A DNA stretch of 7,063 nt from Methylococcaceae bacterium (GTDB lineage Bacteria; Pseudomonadota; Gammaproteobacteria; Methylococcales; Methylomonadaceae). Where the stretch lies: positions 1 through 7,063 of the forward strand of contig CANKON010000071.1 in assembly GCA_947484105.1 (NCBI GenBank), given 5' to 3'. The position numbers and the translations under genes are program-made. Below, piece after piece: positions 1 to 6,299 of the stretch. The notes beneath the pieces are model-generated. The model did no database searches. It was not told the origin of the DNA and saw only the letters and a list, made by a program, of their open reading frames with translations. Within the stretch, counting starts at the first letter, position 1. Every line of letters begins with the position of its first letter.

Positions 1-652
1 AACACTTTTGCTCCATATCAAATGCCAACATGATAGAAGGACTGTTATCAATAATGGATTGATATAAGGATTTTTCATAATCGTGTTCACGTTCTGCACT
101 GCGGTCAACTAATAAGACTAAGATATGATTTTCTAAATGGTACTCTTTAGACAATTTAATAAAATGCCCGTCCAAAAAGCTAAAAATGCCTTTTGAGTTG
201 TCAGTAGGTTTAATATCTGTAATGACGTTGACTCTATTCGTTTTATTTTTCTCAAATAAAATTTCGCCTACTCGCATCCTGTCAAATTCATCAATTAAGC
301 GATAAAACGAATGGTTTTCTAGTTTATTGGCTGACGGAAAACCAAATAAATAGACCGCTTCATTATTTGCTTGAACAATCACGCCGCTATTATTCAAAAT
401 ACACGCCGCAATCGGTAAGGATTGAAATAGCAATTGATATTGCGATAAGGCTCTTTTAGTTTGAGATTGTGAATCGGCGAGTTCTTCATTTTGCAATTCT
501 AATTCAGCACGATAGATAGAAAGTTCTTCAATCACTTTTTCAATGTCATTGAAAACCTCATCATGTGACAAATTGCTTAACAAAATTTCACCATTTTGCA
601 ATGCTTTCTCAGCGCGTTCACGCAAAAAAGAAAGACGCTCATTTTTAATCAT
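1..652 (-). CDS. PAS-domain signalling protein, 3' part beyond window
   Basis: 217 codons are open from the ATG at 652 to the window edge, and the C-terminus lies outside. Seen: a helical charged N-terminus (about residues 1-75) containing AELELQNEELADSQ, a coiled-coil signature common before PAS domains in bacterial sensor proteins. A first PAS domain follows at about residues 76-200, with the core LFQSLPIAACILNNSGVIVQ and then ANNEAVYLFGF. A second PAS begins at SLYQSIIDNSPSIMLAFDM and is cut off. No membrane segment or signal peptide is visible. The ATG overlaps the stop of the CheB-CheR gene (ATGA, 4 bp), and AGAGG lies 7 bases upstream, so this start is well supported. Family knowledge: such proteins usually end in a histidine kinase, GGDEF or similar output module, and which one cannot be told here. 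Inferred role: cytoplasmic sensor working with the rest of the operon. Confidence 0.85.
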   Translation of the reverse strand, partial: MIKNERLSFLRERAEKALQNGEILLSNLSHDEVFNDIEKVIEELSIYRAELELQNEELADSQSQTKRALSQYQLLFQSLPIAACILNNSGVIVQANNEAVYLFGFPSANKLENHSFYRLIDEFDRMRVGEILFEKNKTNRVNVITDIKPTDNSKGIFSFLDGHFIKLSKEYHLENHILVLLVDRSAEREHDYEKSLYQSIIDNSPSIMLAFDMEQKC

Positions 653-3603
653 TGTGAATCCTCTAAGTTGTTTTCGTTATCGTTAATGTACCAAGTTGAA
701 ATGTTAATGTGACTGATGACTGCCCCGTAGCTGCTGTCACCGTTATTAATCGGTGCAACATTCATCACGAACCAGCGTTTTTCTGTCGGTGAATGACAGG
801 GGTATTCGAGCGTAAATAAAGACGAACTTCCTTCTAAAATACTTTTCACACCACGAAAAGCCTTTGTTGCAAAATCATCAACACAACAACCCGCTTGCGA
901 TTGGCAAGCGGTTAAATAATTTTGTCCAATGCCTGTACTCGAGCAATTTGGATCACCATTCGCTTTAGCAAAGCGGTTCCATGCTTGATTGACTAAGACA
1001 ATCGTGCCTTCATGATTGACTACGGTAATATGTTCAGGCAATGCGTCAATAATGGATTGCAAGCGTTGTAAATCATGGAATGCAGTAGTATCAACAAAAC
1101 TAGCAACAGCCCCATGTTTTGTACTGGAAGGAATGGAATAAGGTAAAATTCGCATTAAAAAAATAGAACCGTCGTGTGAGGTAATTTCTTTTTCAGTCAT
1201 GCGACCTAACAATAGCGTTTTTTCAATATCCTCAATCAAATGCGAATAATTAAGCGTGTGAGCAAAATCATCTAATCGTCTGCCAATATCGGAACTGCGT
1301 ATTTTGAAAATTCCTATGGCATCTTGGCTAAATCGCGTTAAACATAAATCTTCATCAACAAAAATCGTCGCCACACCTGAGGCTTTTGCCATACTGTCTA
1401 AATCGGCATTTAATTGGCTCAAAATAATAGCTTTTTCTTGATACTCAGAATTGACGGTATTTAACTCTTCATTCACGGATTGCAATTCTTCATTTGAACT
1501 TTGCAATTCTTCATTTGAAGCCATTAACTCTTCATTGGTTGCTTGTAACTCTTCGTTGGAGGTTTCTAATTCTTCAATAGTCGATTGCAAACTTTCACGA
1601 TTAGCCGCTAATTCATGCTCTAAAATTCCAATTCGTTCAATGGTTTCTGTTGACACATCAAACGATTGTGCTTCATCACTGTGTACATTTTTTTCTGACA
1701 CTTTTTCAAAACAAAGCAATAAGTATTTTTCTGTATTGTTTGGGAAAAGAGGGCGTGCGCTTAACCGAATTAACAATCTGGTATTGTCCGAATCGGTTAA
1801 ATGAATGACGTCAGACACAAGCGTGACATCACTTTTTGCGGCTTTGTTTAATAACGCTGACGCAATCGGCATCAATTTAGGTGGGAGTGTTCGATTTAAA
1901 TTCAAACTTGCCGACCCTTCACGCAATGAAATATACGGTCTTAAATCACCAAAAAGATGAATCACATCATAATTGCTATTAACCACCACAGCGGGCGGCG
2001 CATAACTAGAAAGTAAAGCCGCCGAGGCTGTTTCAACTGTTACCGCTTCTGTGATTTTAGCTTTATTGGATAAAAACGTTTTCTTGCTGACGTGTTGTTG
2101 ATAAGCACCAGACACATTTTTGAACATTTCATACGAATGGGTTTGTGTGCGGTTAATGCGTTGAAATAGCTTATGTTTAGCATTGATAGTTTTAAAATTA
2201 TCACACGATGCTTGGAGCGTTTCGCTTGAACCTAAAAATAAAAAACCTTGTTCATTGACAGCATATTGCAAACGATAAAGAGCTTGTTCTTGGGCAACAT
2301 TTTTAAAATAAATTAATGTGTTTCGACAAACGACCAAATCCATTTTTGTAAAAGGCGGGTCACTCAGTAAATTATGACGTGCAAAAACAATCAATTGACG
2401 TAACTCATTTTTAACGACAAATTTTTCACCGCGTATATCAAAAAAACGTTCCAAACGCTGCGGACTTAATTCGGCGCTCACAGATTGTGCATAACTACCA
2501 ATCGCTGCAAAATCAACGTTTTGTTGATTGACATCCGTCGCAAAAATTTTTAACGGTAGCCAACAACCTTGTTTATTAAATTCTTCAATAAACAACATTC
2601 CCAACGTGTACGCTTCTTCACCTGTTGAACAACCTGCTGACCATATTCGGATGGTGTCTTTCGTTTTTTGTTTTTCTCTAACCAATTCAGAAATGGTGCA
2701 TTTTTCAAGCGTATTAAAATACTCGGCATCTCTAAAAAAGCTGGTGACTGAAATCAAAAAATCTTGTCTTAACGTCACGATTTCATCGTGATTGTTTTCA
2801 AGTAACTTGAAATATTCTTTTAAACTCGATACGCGACAAACCTGCATTCTGCGGTCGATTCGGCGCAAAATGGTGGACGATTTATATTCTTTAAAATCAA
2901 TGCCACACGTTTGTTCAATTAACTGCAAAATCGCTTCTAAAACTTCCTCGTTAGACAACGTCAAATTAGGAGCATCAATTTTAAATTTTAGCTTAGGTTC
3001 TGTACCCCTATGTTTAATATAAGCAACAATACAGGTTGCTAATTCTTCAGGCGGTAAAATGGCATCAACCAGTCCTGTTGCAATAAAACTTTTTGGCATT
3101 CCATCAAAACTTGCGGAGACAGGGTCTTGAGCAAGTAAAAAGCCACCTTGTGAATTGATAGCTGCTGCGCCTCTTGTACCATCTGAACCTGTACCAGATA
3201 GCACAATTCCAATAGCGCGTTCGCCATATTTTTCCGCTAACGAAGTAAAAAATATATCAATGGGTAATGTTAAACCGCGTGGTGCTTTGGGTGTTAAATG
3301 TAAAAAACCCTCGCCCATGTGCATAACTGATGCAGGCGAAATTAAATAAACATGATTGGCTTCGATAGGCGTATCTTTTTCAACCATTGTTACAGGCATT
3401 TTGGTATGACGAGAAAGCAGGTTTTCCATCATACTTTTATGGTCTGGTGAAAGATGTTGAATCACGACAAATGCCGCGCCAACATCAACGGGACAAACAT
3501 CAAAAAATTTTTCTAATGCGTCTAGTCCACCTGCTGACGCACCAATGCCAACAACGTAACCCGAAAAAGGGTGTATTTGTAAAATAGAATTAGATTCCTT
3601 CAT
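649..3603 (-). CDS. CheB-CheR fusion protein with PAS domains
   Basis: 984 residues. The CheB methylesterase domain is at about 14-200, with the Ser-His-Asp triad visible as Ser23 (GIGASAGG), His50 (VIQHLSPDH) and Asp141 (GTGSDG). It lacks the N-terminal receiver of stand-alone CheB, as is usual in these fusions. The CheR methyltransferase spans about 215-480: N-terminal helical part with TILRRIDRRM, SAM-binding SAGCSTGEE at 322-330, and CRNTLIYF at 426-433. A PAS-like segment follows (about 525-645; YAPPAVVVNSNYDVIHLFGD). Next come a heptad-repeat coiled coil (about 660-735), a PAS near 735-840 and a C-terminal PAS near 850-975 (DALPEHITVV, LEYPCHSPTEKRWF). No kinase domain and no membrane segment are present. 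Role by family: glutamate methylation and methyl-ester hydrolysis on a protein partner; no chemoreceptor is encoded nearby, so the substrate is unknown. The ATG at 3603 lies inside the upstream gene (14-bp overlap) with no good Shine-Dalgarno before it, which suggests translational coupling. Confidence 0.95.
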   Translation of the reverse strand: MKESNSILQIHPFSGYVVGIGASAGGLDALEKFFDVCPVDVGAAFVVIQHLSPDHKSMMENLLSRHTKMPVTMVEKDTPIEANHVYLISPASVMHMGEGFLHLTPKAPRGLTLPIDIFFTSLAEKYGERAIGIVLSGTGSDGTRGAAAINSQGGFLLAQDPVSASFDGMPKSFIATGLVDAILPPEELATCIVAYIKHRGTEPKLKFKIDAPNLTLSNEEVLEAILQLIEQTCGIDFKEYKSSTILRRIDRRMQVCRVSSLKEYFKLLENNHDEIVTLRQDFLISVTSFFRDAEYFNTLEKCTISELVREKQKTKDTIRIWSAGCSTGEEAYTLGMLFIEEFNKQGCWLPLKIFATDVNQQNVDFAAIGSYAQSVSAELSPQRLERFFDIRGEKFVVKNELRQLIVFARHNLLSDPPFTKMDLVVCRNTLIYFKNVAQEQALYRLQYAVNEQGFLFLGSSETLQASCDNFKTINAKHKLFQRINRTQTHSYEMFKNVSGAYQQHVSKKTFLSNKAKITEAVTVETASAALLSSYAPPAVVVNSNYDVIHLFGDLRPYISLREGSASLNLNRTLPPKLMPIASALLNKAAKSDVTLVSDVIHLTDSDNTRLLIRLSARPLFPNNTEKYLLLCFEKVSEKNVHSDEAQSFDVSTETIERIGILEHELAANRESLQSTIEELETSNEELQATNEELMASNEELQSSNEELQSVNEELNTVNSEYQEKAIILSQLNADLDSMAKASGVATIFVDEDLCLTRFSQDAIGIFKIRSSDIGRRLDDFAHTLNYSHLIEDIEKTLLLGRMTEKEITSHDGSIFLMRILPYSIPSSTKHGAVASFVDTTAFHDLQRLQSIIDALPEHITVVNHEGTIVLVNQAWNRFAKANGDPNCSSTGIGQNYLTACQSQAGCCVDDFATKAFRGVKSILEGSSSLFTLEYPCHSPTEKRWFVMNVAPINNGDSSYGAVISHINISTWYINDNENNLEDSQ
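660..664 (-). promoter_or_regulatory. Ribosome binding site of the PAS gene
   Basis: AGAGG on the minus strand, 7 bases before the ATG at 652, inside the last codons of the CheB-CheR gene. It fixes the start of the downstream PAS protein and is the clearest Shine-Dalgarno site among the distal operon genes. Confidence 0.6.
1463..1588 (-). repeat. Six 21-bp imperfect tandem repeats encoding heptads
   Basis: Six in-frame 21-bp units begin at 1463, 1484, 1505, 1526, 1547 and 1568 on the plus strand, most opening AAYTCTTCA. On the coding strand each gives a seven-residue unit of the type SNEELQx, covering residues 672-714 of the CheB-CheR protein. Degenerate copies flank the block on both sides. 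The heptad pattern, with Leu every seventh residue and two Glu before it, predicts a parallel coiled coil or signalling helix linking the methyltransferase half to the C-terminal PAS domains. Similar NEEL linkers are well known in CheB-CheR-PAS proteins. Confidence 0.9.
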
Positions 3604-4393
3604 TATTTGCTATTGCTTTTTTTGTTGTCTGAGGTTTTAAAACGTTAACGACAGCGGTGTGTAATTCCGTCAATGTAAAAGGTTTTTTCAATACATGTTT
3701 AACACCAAGTAAGTGAGAAAAATTTTGATCTGAAGCGGCGGAGATAAAAAATAAGTTGCCTGTAATGGCAATGATGGGCATGGCGGAATTCAATTCAAAA
3801 ATTTCATCAATCACTTCAATGCCATCTTTTTCGGGCATCATAATGTCGGTAATCACTAAATCGACTTTTTGTGATTTGATAATTTCAATTGCCTCTGTGC
3901 CTTTTTCGGTTGCGATAACGTTGTAATGTTCTTGACGCAAGGTTTTAGCAATCAATCTGAGCAAGTCTTCGTCGTCCTCGACTACTAAAATCGTTTCTTT
4001 TTTTACCAAATACTCTAATCGCCATTCTTTAACCATTTCAACTAGATACATAGGGCTAAAAGGTTTAGTGATGTATTTATCTGCTCCGATTGAAAGTCCA
4101 TATTCTTTATCAGATTGCAATGTTTTAGCGGTCAGTATCACGACAAAGCAGTCCTTAAACGCGCTTGACGATTTAACAAATTCACAAACGCCAAAACCAT
4201 CAATATCACCAGGCATCATAATGTCTAAAAAAACAATGTGTGGACGTTCCTGACGGATGATATTTAGTGCTTCTGAACCTGTTCGAGCCATTAAAATTTC
4301 ACAATTTGTGATAACGTTAAACGTCGTTTTTAAAAGATGTCTGAGTTCCAGATTATCATCGACAATCAATATCTTTAATGTTTGTTCAGTCAT
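3590..4393 (-). CDS. Double receiver-domain protein without output domain
   Basis: 267 residues holding two complete response-regulator receiver domains and little else. REC1 (about 6-125): acidic pair Asp12/Asp13, phospho-acceptor Asp57 (FLDIMMPG), Thr88 (ILTAK), Lys110 (ITKPF). REC2 (about 134-255): Glu139/Asp140/Asp141, acceptor Asp183 (ITDIMMP), Thr211 (AITGN), Lys237 (LKKPF). The linker between them is only about 20 residues. Both sites look competent for phosphorylation. No DNA-binding, enzymatic or membrane segment exists. By family knowledge such proteins act as phosphate sinks, relay intermediates or scaffolds. The gene starts 2 bases after the stop of the response regulator and overlaps the CheB-CheR gene by 14 bp. 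REC1 or REC2 may substitute for the receiver missing from the CheB domain, which is inference. The ATG is preceded by only a weak GAG-type site, so coupling to the upstream gene is likely. Confidence 0.93.
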   Translation of the reverse strand: MTEQTLKILIVDDNLELRHLLKTTFNVITNCEILMARTGSEALNIIRQERPHIVFLDIMMPGDIDGFGVCEFVKSSSAFKDCFVVILTAKTLQSDKEYGLSIGADKYITKPFSPMYLVEMVKEWRLEYLVKKETILVVEDDEDLLRLIAKTLRQEHYNVIATEKGTEAIEIIKSQKVDLVITDIMMPEKDGIEVIDEIFELNSAMPIIAITGNLFFISAASDQNFSHLLGVKHVLKKPFTLTELHTAVVNVLKPQTTKKAIANNEGI

Positions 4394-4395
4394 GA

Positions 4396-5034
4396 TTATT
4401 TGCTCATAGTAAGTTGATGTTGCATGGCATATTGAATAATTTCGGCAGTACTTTCCATGCCCATTTTTTCCATAATTCGCATTTTAAATGTGCTGGCTGT
4501 TTTCACGCTACGCGATATTTCATCTGCGATGTCGGAAATACGTTTACCTTTTGATAATTCTAAAAATACTTGAAATTCACGATTACTTAACTTTTTGTGC
4601 GGTAATTCGCTATCGTCTGGTTTAGCAAATGAAAATAGTAGTTTTTCGGTCATCACAGCACTTAAAAATTGTCCGCCGTTAGCCACTTTGCGAATAGCAA
4701 TCACCAATTCTTCAGGCGCACTGTCTTTATTTAAATAGCCATTTGCACCGTAACGAAGCATTTGAAGCGCGTATTGTTCTTCTGGATACATGCTTAAAAT
4801 TAAAATCGGTAAATTCGGATAACCTGCTTTAATGGATTTGATTAAATCCAAGATGTTTTTTCCTGGCATGGATATATCAAGCAGTATTACGTCAACATCT
4901 TTATTGATAACCGATAATGCTTCATCACCGTTTGCTGCTTCGTGTATCACTTTCATGTCTGGCACTTCAGCAATAATTTGTTTAAGACCTCTTCTTAAAA
5001 TCGCATGGTCATCCACAATAAATAAGTTAATCAC
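4396..5034 (-). CDS. NarL/FixJ-family response regulator (REC plus LuxR-type HTH)
   Basis: 212 residues, the standard length for the family. Receiver domain at about 2-120: acidic pair Asp8/Asp9 (VDDH), phospho-acceptor Asp53 (LLDISMPG), Ser81 in the Thr/Ser position, Lys103 (LNKD). LuxR/GerE-type helix-turn-helix at about 148-205: LSNREFQVFLELSKGK, then SVKTASTFKMRIMEKMGM, which matches the recognition-helix pattern seen in UvrY-like regulators. It should bind DNA as a phosphorylated dimer and control transcription. The targets are not visible, although its own operon promoter is a fair candidate. The start is GTG at 5034, overlapping the TGA of the kinase gene by 4 bp (GTGA) and preceded by GGAG. 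The adjacent HisKA_3 kinase is the usual partner type for NarL-family regulators, so the pair is very probably cognate. Confidence 0.96.
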   Translation of the reverse strand: MINLFIVDDHAILRRGLKQIIAEVPDMKVIHEAANGDEALSVINKDVDVILLDISMPGKNILDLIKSIKAGYPNLPILILSMYPEEQYALQMLRYGANGYLNKDSAPEELVIAIRKVANGGQFLSAVMTEKLLFSFAKPDDSELPHKKLSNREFQVFLELSKGKRISDIADEISRSVKTASTFKMRIMEKMGMESTAEIIQYAMQHQLTMSK

Positions 5035-6122
5035 ACTCTTTCTCCAGCATTTTGATTAGGAATTTTGAATAAAATGATAGTGCCTTTATTGGGTTCGCTA
5101 AATAATGAAATTTCTCCACCACAAAAATAAACACGTTCATACATTCCTTGAATACCATAGCGGTTTAGTTCATTCATTTCTGTTTTACTCATCCCTACAC
5201 CGTTATCTTTAATTTTGACGACTAGCGTGTGATTAGATTTACAGCGTAAATCAACACTCACTACCGTTGCTTTAGAATGTTTTATGATATTGCTGAGTGC
5301 TTCTTGAATAATTCTAAAAACGGTAATGTTAGATTTTGAATCTAAATTAATTTCTTCATCTGTGATGTGTAATGTGCAAACAATCTGATGTGATTGCTCA
5401 CTAAACTTATTGATTTGCCATTCAATCGCTGCTTTTAATCCTAAGTGTTCCAAAATACTAGGACGTAATTCTGTAATTAAATTGCGTGTCGTTTTAATTG
5501 CTTGATTAACGTATTCAAGAACGGTATCTGCTTTTTCTTTACATTCTTTCGGAATATCTGTTGGTAGTTTTTTGATTAGCCAATACAAATCCATTTTTAG
5601 AATAGTGAGCATACTGCCTAATTCATCATGAATTTCTTGTGCAATTTGAGTACGTTCTTTTTCTCTAATTTCTTCTATGTGGTGTGACAATTCCCTGAGT
5701 CGCCTTTCTTTTTGCAAGTGACGAAATTCACAATCTTTACTTTGAGTTAAATCCGTTATTAACAAATAAATGACTTTTCCAAGACTATCTTCAAACTCAA
5801 CGGCTGAAATACGCACCTCAATAAATTGATGATTGAGTAAATAAATTTCACCTTGATAAATATCAGAAAAATCATGTTCGGACTGTTTTATCCAGTGACA
5901 TAAATTTTCTGAAAAAAACTCTTCAAGCGGTTTATGAAACATATTTTTACTGTCTGGAACTTGCCAAATTTGACAGGCAGCGCGATTAAGCAGTTCTAAT
6001 TGATTTTCTCGAATCATCAGCGTTGCAATAGGGGAACGCTCAAACAGCATCTGTTGATGTTTTAAACTATCCAAAAGTTGAATAGTTTCTGCTCTTGTTT
6101 GTTTTGTTTTTTTCGTTGTCAT
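5031..6122 (-). CDS. Soluble PAS sensor histidine kinase, HisKA_3 (NarX/DegS-like) type
   Basis: 363 residues. PAS domain at about 22-128 (FERSPIATLMIRENQLELLN ... VIYLLITDLTQ), followed by a helical linker. HisKA_3 dimerisation/phospho-acceptor domain at about 150-225, with His165 in EIHDELGS and the family's LRPSILEHLGL segment at 219-229. The HATPase_c domain is at about 262-355: N box around Asn278 (IIQEALSNIIKH), Asp306 in KDNGVGM, and GIQGMYERV with a downstream GGEISLFSEPNKGT. No transmembrane or signal sequence is visible, so the sensor acts in the cytoplasm; the ligand or cofactor of the PAS is not evident. Position 170 is Ser where HisKA_3 kinases normally carry the Gln/His used for phosphatase activity. 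First gene of the operon; its stop overlaps the response-regulator start. The ATG at 6122 lacks an obvious Shine-Dalgarno site and the first codons are very A-rich (TTKKTKQTR), which may help initiation. Confidence 0.95.
   Translation of the reverse strand: MTTKKTKQTRAETIQLLDSLKHQQMLFERSPIATLMIRENQLELLNRAACQIWQVPDSKNMFHKPLEEFFSENLCHWIKQSEHDFSDIYQGEIYLLNHQFIEVRISAVEFEDSLGKVIYLLITDLTQSKDCEFRHLQKERRLRELSHHIEEIREKERTQIAQEIHDELGSMLTILKMDLYWLIKKLPTDIPKECKEKADTVLEYVNQAIKTTRNLITELRPSILEHLGLKAAIEWQINKFSEQSHQIVCTLHITDEEINLDSKSNITVFRIIQEALSNIIKHSKATVVSVDLRCKSNHTLVVKIKDNGVGMSKTEMNELNRYGIQGMYERVYFCGGEISLFSEPNKGTIILFKIPNQNAGERV
5042..5045 (-). promoter_or_regulatory. Ribosome binding site of the response regulator
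   Basis: GGAG on the minus strand with 7 bases between it and the GTG at 5034. It lies within the final codons of the kinase gene and supports GTG as the true start of the response regulator. Confidence 0.6.
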
Positions 6123-6186
6123 TCAGTTGAATTTATATGTATGTAATTCAAAAATTGAAAATTATCGAGTCGTTTGTTATGTGTAC

Positions 6187-6214
6187 ATTCTAATAATTAG
6201 AAATCTGCTGTGAA
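6187..6214 (-). promoter_or_regulatory. Candidate sigma70-type promoter of the signalling operon
   Basis: On the minus strand, TTCACA (6214-6209, 5 of 6 to TTGACA) is separated by 16 bases from TAGAAT (6192-6187, 5 of 6 to TATAAT). Transcription would start near 6180, leaving a 5' leader of about 57 bases before the kinase ATG. The -35 box touches the left arm of the hairpin at 6213-6231. This is a match by eye in an AT-rich region, so moderate confidence only. Confidence 0.4.
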
Positions 6215-6236
6215 TCAGACAAAGTCTGATTTTTTT
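6213..6236 (+). terminator. Perfect 8-bp hairpin with T-run (plus-strand terminator or operator)
   Basis: AATCAGAC-AAA-GTCTGATT forms a perfect 8-bp stem with a 3-base loop, and T's run to 6236 on the plus strand. That is the form of an intrinsic terminator for rightward transcription. No plus-strand gene ends here, however; only antisense to the kinase lies upstream. It also touches the -35 box of the candidate leftward promoter, so an operator dyad or part of a small-RNA unit are alternatives. Confidence 0.45.
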
Positions 6237-6256
6237 GTAGGATAATTCCTACAAAA
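6233..6256. repeat. Perfect 10-bp inverted repeat with 4-base loop
   Basis: TTTTGTAGGA (6233-6242), TAAT, TCCTACAAAA (6247-6256): perfect arms of 10 bp. The left arm shares its T's with the tail of the preceding hairpin, so two hairpins abut just upstream of the operon promoter. No U-tract follows on either strand, so it is not a standard terminator. Confidence 0.7.
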
Positions 6257-6299
6257 TAACGATAAAGTGTTTGAAGTTTGAAAAACGAGCTTTTTTTGT

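Noticed and set aside
1463..1588. Regular repeats that might suggest a CRISPR array
   Set aside because: The 21-bp units are directly contiguous with no spacers, are multiples of three, and encode a clear heptad coiled coil.
1451..1804. Plus-strand open frame of 117 codons with repeated NSS-type units
   Set aside because: It is the antisense of the heptad-repeat linker of the CheB-CheR gene. Its repeats only mirror that coding sequence, and it has no recognisable domain.
2528..3587. Several plus-strand open frames (2528-2791, 2792-3022, 3155-3349, 3387-3587) and a minus one at 3039-3227
   Set aside because: All lie inside the well-supported CheB-CheR gene in other frames, and none shows a domain or a convincing start.
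4068..5059. Plus-strand open frames at 4068-4253 and 4832-5059
   Set aside because: They are antisense to the receiver domains of the double-receiver and response-regulator genes, with no independent support.
6155..6183. Plus-strand TTGAAA with a 17-base spacer to TATGTG as a promoter for a small RNA ending at the hairpin at 6213-6236
   Set aside because: The -10 match is poor (3 of 6), so no small-RNA gene is called.
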